From: Clavulina sp. PMI_390
Taxonomy: Eukaryota > Basidiomycota > Agaricomycetes > Cantharellales > Hydnaceae
Direction: 5' to 3'
Assembly (NCBI GenBank): GCA_015039315.1
Contig: WIDE01000007.1
Location: forward strand, 441,045 to 505,044
Length of the DNA stretch: 64,000 nt
The notes under the pieces were generated by a model. That model worked only from the letters and a program-made list of their open reading frames with translations. It was not told the DNA's origin and did no database searches. The translations under genes were made by a program, and so were the position numbers. Positions 21,025 to 33,392 of the stretch are shown here, one piece after another (position 1 is the first letter of the stretch; every line of letters starts with the position of its first letter).

Positions 21025-24000
21025 ATGCGACACCAAGATTCTTCTCCCCCTCCTTCTCCTCGCGCACTTTGCGATATCCCGAGAACCGAACAAGACCACC
21101 AGTCCGTCGAAGAGAGCGGTGATTCTCGTATGACGGAAGCCTTTGCTGTTCAAGCAGCTGCTGCACCACCTGTTACAAGCGAAAATCCTCAACACGAACC
21201 CCAAGCCGAGGCGCAAAACGCGCGTCTCCCTGACAGTGCTAATGGCCCTGACCGTCAGCAGAGTGTTGAACGCGTCTCCCCAGATCCTAATGGGCACGGA
21301 CCACGCGTCGTGGAAGCAGGCATCGCAGAGGTTGTTCTACCCTCACTATTTACGTAGCTCTTCTCGCTGAATCGAACTGAATTTCCTTACGTGCAGCTCG
21401 CAGCAAACCCTGACAACCCTTCCTTTGCACACTCCCCGACTCGGTTTCTTCTTCCACGCCGTTCAGTCCCTTCAAAAATTTCATGTAGCTCACTGTCAAC
21501 CCATATCACCTCCGATGTCCAGAGGGAAGATGGAGGCACTCCCTCACGTTACAAGTTCCCGCATCCTTACGAGCACATAGCGCTCCCCGGTTCCTCTCCA
21601 GCTGTGCCCCTCCCTTCCGATGATGATTCCAAACCCCATCTAGAAAAATCCACACTCTATATCGGAAGTAAACGATCTCTTTCCCCTTCCAGCCAGCATA
21701 CTGGCGCTCCGCTCGTGAAAAAACGGAAACTACCTCGACCGACCATTGTTATAACTCGTGCGACGAAGTCTCTGTGCTTCCCCCTTCCCACTAAATGCCT
21801 TGACAACAACGGGCTTCCCCAGCGACAAATCGAAAAAAACCTCAAACTATGGACGGACAAAATTCTGCGATCATTAAAAACAGAAGCCATTAAGGATACA
21901 CAAATCAAGTAAGGTTTCTTCATGAATAGAATCCCATTGCTCTAATGATATCTTAATCAGGGACAGGATTTTTATTGTTGAATGGTGAGGTGCAGTTTTC
22001 TAACGTCGTCTGGGGTTTGCTCACAACATACACTCCGCCCAGTTTCCCTCCCAAGCAGCCGTCTTCCACGATGGCACTCCCTTCCGCCTCGACAGCACCA
22101 TCTTCTGTGCCTACCACTCCCTTGACGAAGAGCAGTCTACCCTCTCACCATGCTTCAATGTCCGCTCAACTAGTCCCACCCGGAGCACGATCCAAGTTAA
22201 CGCTGCCAAGACTTGGAGGCCGTCCGATAAATCCTGTTGACGATGATAACAATCTGGGCCACAACGGCATCAAACCCCGAGTCTTCGACGGCGTGCGTCC
22301 TGGGACTCTTGAGGTCCAACGATCCCCCAACGTATCTCTACCACTCGAATTTTTGGGCTCCATAGCTTGTCCGCCTCTCCCTTCACTTCGCGTCGGAGAA
22401 GCCACCGCTCCCCGAGTAACTGCCCCTTATGCCTCACAGCGACAATCCGATCCGATCAACTTCGCGCCTCCACCCGCTCACCAAGTCTTACCAATGAATT
22501 CTATGCAAATTATTTCCGACCCCAACCCGTCTGAACCCCGTTCGTCTCGATCCGAAACTCCAACAGGACTAGATACCTGGTCCTTTCGCTACCAGGATCT
22601 GCCGATACTTGACAGTACTCCAAAACTAACCCCTAGCGTGGAGAACACAACTATATTGTCCGCAGCGTACAGCACTAGCTTGGCCGACGACTCTCATGCT
22701 GACGACCCAGTCTTGCACTCCCTTGAACGACCAGAAACTAGTTCTTGCTCTGCGTTGCCCAATTTTTCACCCTCTACGCTCCGTCCTCCCGGTTCTGGAT
22801 CTCATGTTTCTTCACCTTCTCTACTCTCTTGCTCGACACCAAAACCTGAAACCTTACGACCTGTCGCTGCCATGCCTGTTCAAATCCTTCCAACCCAGCA
22901 CTATCATAATACCCGCCAGCTCATAGAACCTGGAGATTCATGCCGAGTGCTGCTACCCGTTTATACCGGCGGCATTCGCCCCGTCGAACAAGCGAGAGGG
23001 ATATTGCCGAGGATGTTGGTGTCATCACGATATGTTATTAGTTGGGGGCGGGATGGGCAGATCGATTTCGCCACAAGAGGTCCACCCGGGTACGTCATCA
23101 CGTATAATGATATACCATGCTCGTGATCAGCTCATCATAGGTCTGAATGGATTCGATTGAACGCGTCTCACAGAACTGCGCTCAGCTCCAAGCCCATTTT
23201 GAACCAAGGGTTCGGTGTTGTCACCGGGATATCCAAGGCGCATGCATCTTCTGATGATCGAGCTATTCTGGTCTCAAACGGTCCGCTGGTCCAGGCCAGT
23301 ATTCTCGACTTCTCGACAGACGGTGTGAGTAACATCCCTGATAGGACTCCTTGTGAAAGACATTGACGCTGAAGATATCTTCTTTGCTATCACCAGTTCG
23401 ATCCCCAACACCACACATCCGAAAATCGTCCACATTCACTAGGCTCTACTCTTTGTGTCGCGTCTCTTCCTGATAATACTTCTTCAGATACTGGAATTCG
23501 TTTTCTCACAGCCGATCATGGAGGAAAATTTTTCCGATGGGGATTCTCTGGTGAGACGATGGATTTTGAGGAGATCGTAGCGCCTGTGAAGGCCTGGGGG
23601 GTTCACGATATGCAATGGGCTACGGATAAGTCCGAGGTTTGGTTGGCACTTAACGCTCACAGCGGTCGGGGTGGATTCTTAGAGCAGTGGGATATCTCTC
23701 AAGGGGCGGCGCGCGTGTCGGGAGCCTTAAAGCTGCACCAGAATGTTCTCAATATACACGAGGTGTCACCAAATATTATTCTCGCCGAGGTACGATCATC
23801 CCAACACCTTGTTCACCCTCTCACATCATTTCGCGTCTCTTCGATGCACCAATCATGCGGTTGACTTGCCCGCGGACTCTTTGTCTAGGTGGTTGATACC
23901 AACTCACAGTTTGTGCTACACGACTGGCGCACGCCGCGTGCTACGGGGTCTTTTGGTTACAACAACTCGTACGATAGAGTTGCATACCTCCGCGGTATGA

Positions 24001-24334
24001 TGACTGCTCTTCAGTTTCGTGCCGCCAACTGATGGGCCTTCCTTATAAGGGGACGTGAAAGATAGCTTCTTTGCTCGTGGAGATACAGAAGGTATGGTAC
24101 GGCTGTGGGATATCAGAAATGCGAGTGGTCATCAGCCAGTGCGCTACCTATATTTTTCTTTTTTTCCTCTTTCACCGACCCGGTGGATTCCTTTTATTGG
24201 TATCGCAGATCTCGATCTCGCCTGGAGACATTGTTACCCAAGTGGCGTTCGACCGCTTCAGCAACAAACAGCACTCCTTGATCTCGCTCATTGACCAAAA
24301 AGAGATTATCTTCACTAATCTTTTGCATGTCTAA
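21025..24334 (+). CDS. WD40-type repeat protein, paralogue C
   Basis: Start MRHQDSSPPPS at 21025 (an upstream in-frame ATG at 20962 is less likely, because paralogue A also starts MRH). Order: Ser/Pro-rich N terminus, KKRKLPRP basic patch, helical block (FPLPTKCLDNNGLPQRQI, NLKLWTDKIL), FIVEW across an intron near 21984, and a long low-complexity exon to about 23090. The conserved half then carries VLLPVYTGGIRPVEQARG, FLEQWDISQGAARVSGALKL, FVLHDWRTPRATGSFGY, GMVRLWDIRN and the ending LISLIDQKEIIFTNLLHV. The exon pattern equals that of paralogue A, with which it shares more sequence than with B. No disruption seen. Function unknown; probably a scaffold with WD40 repeats. Confidence 0.72.
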
Positions 24335-24929
24335 CTCCAGCGCGGCACACTCATCGGCGAGTATATGGAAATGCCGCATAAATTTACATCAACTATTGTA
24401 CTCAAAACAATGAACAGTTTAGAACATTACTGGATGACTTTTGACTCGTCCCCAAAAAGCATGATCTCGGCTGAACTTTTGATTGGGTGTGGTTATCGCT
24501 AGCGGCTTTGGAGAAAAATCTGCGGTGCCAGTAGCTGGGCTCATACGCAAGCTGATGGCCTCCATCAGCAAATGCCCGGCGGTAGGTTCAGCGGGTTCAG
24601 AGGGGTTCAAGGGGTTCAGGTGGCCTGTAAATCAGGGTTTCTATTCAGACGTGGCTGATCAGACCCTTGTACTCAATAAGATTGTTTCAGATGCCCTCCA
24701 CAACTCCGGCCTGGCATTTGCTGATGTCTTCGTTAAGTTGGTGATCTTGTTCGGGAGTAGCCCTGAACCGCGGCACTTATATCGGGACCTACGCGAGGGG
24801 AAGGGGGAAGACTAGAATGCCGCATAGTGAGCTTTGGATTCAGCGTCATATCATGCTGTAGTTCAAGTCGCAGATTTGGTCTAGGCGCAGTGCGATCGTC
24901 AATGGCCCGGTGCTAGTTTTAGAATATAG
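24335..24929. other. spacer with one 110-codon open frame, not called as a gene
   Basis: The plus frame 24483-24815 encodes an ordinary-looking peptide (SGLAFADVFVKLVILFG, ending REGKGED) with no recognised domain. A short tandem GGTTCA-type repeat lies at about 24588-24620. The frame may be part of the decayed copy that follows. Confidence 0.3.
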
Positions 24930-25090
24930 CGTCGAGACATTGTCCAAGCTGTGCACGATCCTGCCCTTCATCAAAACGCCCGCCACTCCCAGGAAAAGAA
25001 TGAAAATATTACGGAATAACCGCTGGAGGTTTTGCCAATCAGAGAATGAGTGATTCAACCATGTTTGATCAGTTCACTGCCACGTGTGTC
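24930..25090 (+). repeat. partial inverted copy of the 5' part of the exon-module gene
   Basis: Matches the minus strand of 20960-20800 over about 150 bp: GTGCACGATCCTGCCC, ACTCCCAGGAAA, AATAACCGCTGGAGG and GATGAGTGATTCAA are shared. Both copies have an ATG opening MSDSxxFDxFTA, with changes that keep the frame, which suggests a protein start of the same family. No repeat modules follow, so this is a fragment. Confidence 0.6.
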
Positions 25091-25480
25091 GACTTGTGAC
25101 ATCAACAAAGCCACAATACGAATTCATCGAGAGTGGATCACCCTTGAGTTGGCGGATTTGACCATGCCTCCACTGGCCCTCCAGCATTCTGAGCAATCCT
25201 GGGAAAGACTTCCGAGGGGAGGCTATCCAGCAGTAAATTTATCACTCTTCAATATTCGGAGGGATCTCAAGGGGCAAAGATTAAGAGAAGAGAGCTATTT
25301 TTTAGCTCATAAACGTATAGAGTGATGCGATTCGTTTATAGGTAGAAACAGAGTAAGATTTGTTCAATTTGCTACTCAAGAACAAACCGGCATTCGTATC
25401 TGTGAAGTTTTCACTAGCTTCCTAAAACGAGGCTGTCGCTGGGTCAAGGCTGTCACCGAGAATCAAGGTCTATTGCGGGT
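25091..25480. other. 3' flank of the mannanase gene
   Basis: No recognised gene or repeat. Confidence 0.4.
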
Positions 25481-27421
25481 TTAACCACGCGCAATGAGAT
25501 TCTTCGCACAAGCGACAAGAGTCGAATAATCCGATGAATCTGGATACACGGCGTACCCGTCGTCCCAAGAATCTCCATCAGGGAAGTGCGATCCTGCTTG
25601 CCTATTTCCAGCGGTGCGCAAATGTAAGTGTGAGCAAGCAAAAAAGGAAAGTACTAAATCGCCAATGCTCACCAGAACAGCTCGCCGGTCAAGCCTGTCG
25701 TCACCATGGTCGCACACCAAGAAGCATATATAGCTGACTGGTTGCTAGTAACGCCGAACTCCTCAACAATCACTGGTTTGTTTGCGTTCTTCATCGCGGT
25801 CGCGTGATCGGTGATCCACTGGTTCCCAAATCCCCTGATATAGAGATAGGCGTCAATGATTCATATGTCTCACGTGAAGAGATGCTATAGATTGCTCACC
25901 CAGGATCCGCACTTTCTCCCCAGCTCTGAGGATACATGTGGAAAGTACCAAAGTCAAGTGTGGATATGCCCAGGTTTCTAACAAAGTCAATACCGATCCC
26001 GTCTCCATTGTAGACGTAGATGGGAGAGGACGAGTTGTTGATGAACTATAGATGAGGCGGGGGAGGTTTGAAAACGCATTAGTTCCGTATAGTGCCCGAA
26101 AAATATTTACAACATACTCCTTCATCACCGATCGCCACAAGGTGGTTCGAGTCAATGCTCTTGATATATGCGCTCATGGTGGCGGCCCACGTGTAGATTG
26201 TAGTAGAATTGCACGTGGGGGAGGCAGAAGTGCTGCTGCCAGCGCACCTGGGTTCGTTGGCAAGCTCCCAAGCCATAATACCGGGTTCATTCACATAGCG
26301 GCCGACAAATCCAGCGGCATATTTCTTGTAAGCGGCCTGAACGGCGGTATTCGTGTAGAAGACGTCGTGGTACTAGAAAGTTGTATGATATGAGTTGTCC
26401 TCGAGATGTCCTAGATATAATTTCACTCACCTGGCCACTTCCGACAATTTGAGACACGTAAACATCCATCCCTATCTTATGTTCAGCCGGTTTACAGATC
26501 TATAGGGTTATTCGATCGTACCTCCATAATCTGACCAATTGTTCGTGAGTGTCACAATAAGTCTGATACCGAAGCTGATAGATCGCCATGTGAGATGATT
26601 TTTCTCATTGTTATCGATCGAAAATATTTGATAGCTAACCTTTTAGCTGTGGCAATGACGGTATCGAAGACCTGAAGGCCGTTGCTTCCGGTGTTGAGAG
26701 TTCCCACTCCATTCGCCCAAACCTGGTAGTACGTCCCTACCTCATTAGCCGAGGTGACTAAAAAGACTCCAACGATCAGGAACTTCTCGTACACCTATTA
26801 TTCAACTTACGTACCATCATTGAATCCTAGGGTCCTGACAGTCGTATAACCAGCAGCAGCAATATCAGAGAACGCCTGGGTGATGTCGTTCGTCCACTGG
26901 GCAATCCAATAGCCGTTTGTTCCGACTGCGTGATACTTGGATCCATTCAGGGTGAACGAAGTGCCACTGGTCTTTACGAATCCAGTCACAGTTGAGGTCC
27001 CACCGCTGGAAGTAGTGGTAGTTGTCTTGGTGGAGGTCGTGGTTGTGGTCACTTTCGTAGTGGTGGTTGAAGTCGACGCTTTAGAGGTTGAGGTGGAACT
27101 GACCGTAGCGCTACCAGCCAGGCACTGATAGAACCCTACATGATGGCACTTCAACGTCAAGTATTACTGGTAAGGGTAGGATCGAGATATCAAAATTTGC
27201 CTCACAGTCATTTAGATACGTGCACACAGTGCCAGAAACGCAGGTGGTATCTCCTGTAGGTTATTCATGTATTAATACTATTACTCTGCATCGATTACAA
27301 CCTCAGGTTACTCACCAGTATAGCCTATCCCACCACACTGGCCATAAATAGGCACGGTGCTCAGAACTCCCGTCGCACCGATAATAGCCGAAGCAGCAGC
27401 TAAGATGTGGGGTTTATACAT
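25481..27421 (-). CDS. endo-beta-1,4-mannanase, GH5 with N-terminal CBM1
   Basis: Secreted enzyme cutting beta-mannan chains in plant cell walls. Start at 27421 gives a signal peptide ([18 protein letters not shown]), then CBM1 over three exons ([33 protein letters not shown]) with its four cysteines, and a Ser/Thr linker rich in TTTT. The catalytic domain begins [17 protein letters not shown]. The proton donor is the Glu of WELANEPRC and the nucleophile the second Glu of [16 protein letters not shown] and GELFWQAG are further GH5_7 mannanase landmarks. About nine exons, all in frame, with stop at 25481-25483. Product about 440 residues, normal for CBM1-GH5 mannanases. Other GH5 activities are less likely. 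Confidence 0.88.
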
Positions 27422-27700
27422 GGTTGCAGCTAAAGGATGTTCCAGTGAGCTCCCCTTATATATGTTTCTCGTGGTGCCTTTGCAGTTGGCAGACTGACTG
27501 GCTCCACTGTCGAATCGGACGCGACCCAGAGTCTGATGCAGGCTCGGTCCTCCTGTTCTAACCGCACATATACCGAGATTCCAATCTATCCGTGCCACGT
27601 GGCGGGCGAATCATTCGTTCCATAGATGGAATATCAATCGCCAAGAGAGATCAGTAAAAGATCCCGCCCTTGAATATGTGCGGAGAAGTTTCGGGTCGAG
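27422..27700 (-). promoter_or_regulatory. promoter region of the mannanase gene
   Basis: TATA-like CTTATATATG at 27456-27464, about 36 bp before the ATG. The block up to about 27700 is similar to 8740-9020 upstream of the truncated gene. Conserved stretches (ACCGCACAT, ACGTGGC, AATCGGACG) are candidates for shared control of cell-wall enzyme genes; which factor binds cannot be told from sequence alone. Confidence 0.55.
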
Positions 27701-29017
27701 ACGAGGTTCCCGATGCTTATTATTAACATGAAGGAGCCATGTGTTGTGAACTGTCACTCTCGATCTTCAGCATCTTGTCGGCTTGGCGTCACGGTCTATA
27801 CCTTCCAATTCACTAGGAAGCTCCGGGGCCCGGTGGGGCCAGCGATCGTTCGATGAGCATTGCTTGATAGTCAGTGAGTTGTCGTAACACTCAGGATTTG
27901 TGGATTTTCCCCAGCTTGTCCCCAAGATCAGGGGCCGTATGAAGTTGAAAGACGAATCATTCGCCAAGGCTTCCTGGAACAAGAGGTGATGGTGATGGAC
28001 ACCTCTAGAGCCCGAAAACACTGGTACTGTATCCGGATGAGCTTCGGTGGCAGATGCGACTCGGACAGCTTTTGACTACTGGTCGTGCCTGACGATATAT
28101 GCGGCTATCTATGACGAAGGCCCGACTTCATTCCGTTGGTAGGATTTCGTCATAGCTTAGTTGAGTGAACCCTTTCCGAGGCGTGCCGTCAAGGGAAGGG
28201 AGGGCGTTGAGTCCGTGGGTGAAGAGGGATTCCACTAAAAATGCGCCAACGTATGAGGCATAACGAGGTTGTTGATGAACTAAGTCATAGGTATGGCAAG
28301 GACAGGGAGATGGGTGAAGAAGCCAAAAATGACAGAGTTGGCATCAATAGCAAGCGCTGATATTCCAGGTAGGGAGGTTTAGATAAGCTGGTGTGTAGAG
28401 CGGAGATATGAGATTGTCCATCAAATGGAGCGAATGGACGATCGATATATGGCACCCTCGTACAATGCCGTACGAGCGGCTTCCCCTAGTCGAGTTGAAG
28501 AATTTCGAGCCGCATCGTGAGGTTCGAATGTAACCGCAAAGAAGCCTTGGAAAGGTCTTACAAGGCATCCCGGTCTCAGCATGATTGAAGGAGCTATAGA
28601 GTGGGATCTCGTAGCTGCGCCAAGGATTTATCAGCACAAAGGAAAGTGTCAAACAAACGAAAAAGATACTAGGTGAATAGATTCTTGGAGAAATATGTAC
28701 ATGCCTGCACAAGGAAGCGCAGGAGTCGCCAGCTCAATCTCCACGCTGTCAGCGCTAGTTCATGATCTGGAACATGACTGAAGAAGCCTCAGGAAGCCCC
28801 AGACGAGCTGAATTTACATTATCGCCTAGTCCCTGCAGTGGGAAGAAGAGGTAAACCGAGGAACTCGGCGGTGGAAAGATGTTGCATGACCCATACGTTC
28901 GTCGACACGTGTTTCGGCCTGTGATGTATGTGACCGACGCGTTGCAGGTCGAGCCACTCATTATCGCACCTTAATTGCGATAGAGCGGATCAGAATATAC
29001 TAACATAGTGGATTAAA
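27701..29017. other. 1.3 kb without a recognised gene
   Basis: Minus-strand frames at 28344-28712 and 28755-28961 lack domains or exon context. A 10-bp inverted repeat with arms CTATGACGAA/TTCGTCATAG spans about 28110-28156. Confidence 0.45.
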
Positions 29018-29226
29018 ATCCCCCGCATCATGGCAAAAGGTATTCTGATGAGGCACACCTGCGCTGCGCACAATATTTTACGCTCAAGTGTCGAATTTCG
29101 CTACTGGCCAAACAGCGAATCGAACCCAGGGCCACCGCGAGAGGATCACGTGAGCACAGGCCATCGAAATACCCGAGCTCCCAGTGGTTAGCCATTTCGC
29201 CACCGGGCTTGCTCTTACCACGTTCC
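29018..29226 (-). mobile_element. tRNA-derived SINE, copy 2
   Basis: On the minus strand: GTAAGAGCAAGCCCGGTGG, an A-box-like TGGCGAAATGGCTAACC, GGGTATTTCGA, a perfect B-box core GGTTCGATTC, TTTGGCCAG, a body of about 90 bp, and the end ACCTTTTGCCATGATG. Same structure as 13706-13912. The tRNA-like head is better preserved here. Confidence 0.75.
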
Positions 29227-29475
29227 TCAGCGTAGGGGCTAAGATCAATCATTCTTCGACCGTGAGCATTTTCATTTCCACGACTGCGGCCATCAGGCCA
29301 CTCGAGCGTACTTACTCATTCAGTACCTCGTTGTTGAGAAGTTGGACATTGGGATTAACATGCCACCCTTGATAACCCCTCCATATCATTGCTAACCCCA
29401 ATTTTGGTAGTCACCTTGATATCAGGGGATCTCTGAGATACATCGCTAGTAGTAGATCGTGAACAGAATCCCACC

Positions 29476-32400
29476 TCAGCTACCAACTGCAGGCGTCGCT
29501 CTTCCATCTCTGCCATCCTTAACTTCCTTTGTACTACGCTCTCTGACGACTCGATAACCTGCCCAGTCGCTCTCGTTCCACCCCAGTCTCGTACCTAAGA
29601 ACCGACAGTCTGGATCAGGGTGGGTCGCCAGTGCCGACACGATCTGAGCCACTAGCGTAGAGAAGTGCGCTGCGGTATTGGTCAGGTGATCTAGAGTTGA
29701 GGCGATGATGTGAGGGGGAAGAGGGCGCGGCGGAGGATATGAAGTGACGACGCCCTGTTCAGAATGTGTGAGGACAGCGACCGGGAGAGTAGATTAAACG
29801 GTCTTGTAGAACATACCAGTTCGTGGTCCCGTTCGCTATCAATTCGTGTTCTTTCATTCAAGCACTGATTGAAGAATGCGGTCTGCGCAAAGCGGAGACG
29901 AGGGTGAAATGAGCCTTGGACTAGGGGATACGTCTATGAATATCAGGTAATAACGCACCAAAGCTTCCTGATGCGTCAAGATGGTCGCAAACGCCTCTCG
30001 AACAAGATTCAAGATATTCATCTAGACCCCAATACATGTGAGCCTTTGTCGCGTAATATGAGCAAGAAAAATCTACCTCTTTCTCCTTCTTTGGATGAAG
30101 TAAGAGCACCTTGAATACATTGTGCCTCAGGTACGTCTTATGCGCCTCAATGAGGCCGTCCAAGTCCCCCTGCTTTTTCGAGACGAACTCCATGAGCGCG
30201 GCCCACTGACACGCAATCACTTCAAGCTGCGCGTAGGCTTGAATCTGCCGCACGAAGTGCGTCATCTCAGATGTGTGCAGTGCGAGTTTGTGCCATGTCG
30301 GGATGTGTTCTGATGATGTCGAATATCATGTCACAATGATGACACACAAGGAGGGTAATTAAGAGAACAGAATGAGTTACCCTCGAGGCACTCTTGATAT
30401 TCAATGACTCACGAGGTAATTGCTTGGCGTACTCCCGCTTCGCACGCGATATCAATCTCCAGCCACGTGCCAGCTCGGCCTCCACGCGCTTCATCTTCCA
30501 CAAATGATTGAATAGTCGCTGATACTGGAGCATTGCCTTGGGATCCACTATCGTGTCCACAGGAGCGTCGACCTTGTAGACAAGCGAAAACACCTCCCAT
30601 CCAATCTCATCGTTCGAGTGGTCAAGCATCCGCGCATCAAGGCGACGCAGGAGAGACGATGCAGTGGATGCGTGGGAGGACGATGTAGCGGTCACGGTGG
30701 TGTGGTGAGATGAGGAGGATCGAATCGCCGATTCAAGGTTTGTCGTGAGATGGTGAAGGTAGAGTGAGTGAGCAGGACGGGAGAGGCTTGGCCTGGCGAG
30801 AAGTGGAAGGTAGGAGAAGAGTTATTGATAGTCCCAGTGAAGATGTGCTAAACACGAACCCTAGCGATTCCATCAACTGTTCCGCAAAGTCTCCATTCCC
30901 CAACATGAGGTATCCCTTTAGAGCCTCCATGTGCTCGATTAGTTGGAATTTAGTGAAGAAAACCTCGAAAAGTCGTTGGCCTGCAACTTTGTACGCGGCG
31001 TCAATTGAGCGCTCGAGCCCTACGATGTCGCTGTATTTGAGCACTTGAGGGTCGACGTAATTCAAGTGGTAAGAACTCTGGGGAGAACGGCTAAGGGGCG
31101 ATGACATACCTGTACTGTTGAGTTTACTCCGCGTGGCTACCCAGTCACTGTCATGGCAGCTATATCGAATAAAATTCAAGCTCTTCCCCGTCGAGAAGAT
31201 CTGATGGAGAGACAGAGATGAGTCAAAAGTCCAGGAGGAGCAACAAAGCGCTACTCACCTTTCGCCCAAATTCTTCGCTAACAAAGCTCGGCAGCATCTC
31301 CTTGCGAAACTTGAACTGCTTTTCCCAAAGCTGCTGCCCACCAACTTCCTCGCCGTCATCTGCGTGGACCATCGGCGCATTCACCCCACGTTCCCCACCA
31401 CCTTCTTCGAACCCGGAGTCTCCGGATAGATTGACGCGCGCCCCAGGTGCATAGTAGTGCAAATGAGCAAATTTGGGGTTCGCCGCGACGAAGAATTCTC
31501 CATAGGGATCGTGGAGGTCTCCAGAGAACAACCATTTTTGGAGCGTGTCGAAGAAAGGTTTGGAAACCTTGACATGGAGTAAAGTAAGTTTTGGCGACTA
31601 TTTTATGTGGATGCGGAGAGCTCAGACTGACATCTTCAAGTAAGCGATCCGTGAAACCCTTGATGAACGGGTCACCATTATTGGTATGAGCGTGGATGAG
31701 GCTGACGAGCTCGCCTCCTCGCCCATCTACGCGCCACAAGTCGTTCTCCAATCAAGACACAATCAAGAACAAGCACCAGAAATGAGCGACGTACTCTTGC
31801 AGCTCTCAACGCATACCCCCATCATACGCATTCGCAATCGCCAATCGTCGATCCACACATCCAACCTTCGGAGCGTCAATCCGGTATCAGGTGCCTTGCC
31901 CTGGCTCAGGGATGTTGGGGTAGGGGACTCGTTCATCTGCGATTCCAGAATGGCCACTAAGCGGTAATACTCGGTGAGTTGAGCCTGAAGGTGATGACAC
32001 AGACTCTGGGGGGGAGGGAAATCAGGAATGTGCGAAATAGGAGGCTTGAGAAACCACCTCACCTGCTCAATCATCCCAATTGAGTGATGGCCCTCTCGCT
32101 CCCTGACGAAGCTCGAGACAAGTTTGTACAAATGTCCTAACTCGGCGAGTTTATGTACGAGTTCTTGCGTTGGCTTGGGTATGATGTACTCCTATGATCA
32201 TCGATGAGAGAAAGAGCGGAGGATATTTGGCGACAGCGATCTTACCTGGCTTTCAGCAAAACCGATAGAGTCATCCGAGCCTGGGGATCCTTGAAAGTAG
32301 ATATATTTCCCAGATATTCCCTGTAGTAAGTATAGTACGTCTCTTAATAGCAAATGTTCAGGTAAATGAGGTTTGCCTGTTAGATGAAGTTAGTTACCTT

Positions 32401-33167
32401 CGAGCATCGGAGAGGGAGAGAGTATTCACCATGTTTTGCTCTCCATTCGAGCAATATCTCTGCTTTCGTTTTACCCGAAGTTTTGGGTGTTGCTGTCGGA
32501 AGTGCGGAAGGTGGTGCGGATGTTCGCGCAGACGTAGGCAAGGGAGTGAAGGTTCGAGGGATCGGGGATGTGGCTCGATGATTAGAGGATGTCGGTATAT
32601 TGAGGGAGGTGGTTGTTATGGAGGGTAGATATGGTGGTATTGTCGATGTCGGAGTTCCATTGGTTGGAGAGCTCGTCGAGGCAAGTGATTGCAAGAACAG
32701 AAGTACGGATTCCTTGCGTGACAAGACGGGCTATTTTTGCGGATATGGATCAGTGAGCGTATTTAAATGCATGATTAGGGCAACTTGCCTGGTCCGCAAG
32801 TCTTGACACTAGATTGGAGAACCGTTGCGAGAGGTTGGAGCCTCCTGCTTGCAGCTCAACTATGTGAACGCACAGAACCGTCACGAATCGTTTCGAACGC
32901 GGGATTTTTACGTGTACTCACATTTTCTGCGCACAGAATTCGCTATGCTTGCGATGTCGGCATCCCTGTCGCGTCCAATGTGGCTTGCAACATCCGCACA
33001 TGAGGACTCAATGTGGATCACGAGAGGTGAGGGATTGAGAGTCATATATACCTGTTTAGTATAGCCTCGCAGTCTTCGATCAACTCTTCTCGTCTTTCCA
33101 AATCGTCTCTAGAGGTCGCGTCGATTGCCTGCACGAGCGATGCGAGTGATGCTGCCGTCGACGGCAT
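29476..33167 (-). CDS. gamma-tubulin complex component 3 (GCP3/Spc98/Alp6)
   Basis: Subunit of the gamma-tubulin complex that nucleates microtubules at spindle pole bodies. Start MPSTAASLASLVQAID at 33167. Seen along about a dozen exons: a Pro/Thr/Ser-rich stretch (32724-32400), GLTLRRLDVWIDDWRLRM, then NDLWRVDGRGGELVSLIHAH and DPFIKGFTDRLLEDVSKPFF, DPYGEFFV, WEKQFKFRKEMLPSFV with KIFSTGKSLNFIRY, then YLMLGNGDFAEQLMESLG, and the C-terminal LDARMLDHSNDEIGWEVFSL, KMKRVEAELARGW, SEMTHFVRQIQAY and DPDCRFLGTRLGWNE. These are the GRIP1/GRIP2 signatures in GCP3 order. No break found. It is divergent from the oxygenase gene, with 225 bp between starts. Confidence 0.88.
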
Positions 33168-33392
33168 TGTTTGTGCAGACGTTTATTTGGCCGCAATGTC
33201 GCTGACGTAACAACGAAGGCAATTCATTTCGATCTTATCTCCTCCCAAGCGAAACCACCCGAACATTGAATTTGCGCCCGTTTGGTTTTACATTTACCCC
33301 GCTGGCAATCGCCTTGCTGCCTCTGATCCTGGCCACATACTCCTCGCTAAGCCCAACCCTTGCGCCATTGTTGTTGCAGTGAACCGGTTGTA

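Noticed and set aside
24483..24815. 110-codon plus-strand frame as a gene
   Set aside because: No domain, no clear splice partners and a tandem microrepeat inside; kept only as a note in the spacer.
28110..28156. Short inverted repeat CTATGACGAA as a structured RNA or MITE
   Set aside because: Arms are only 10 bp with a loop of nearly 30 bp; this length is expected by chance in 64 kb.
29150..29225. Functional tRNA gene
   Set aside because: A- and B-box-like motifs are present, but no cloverleaf acceptor pairing is visible and the homology continues into a common 3' body, which indicates a SINE.
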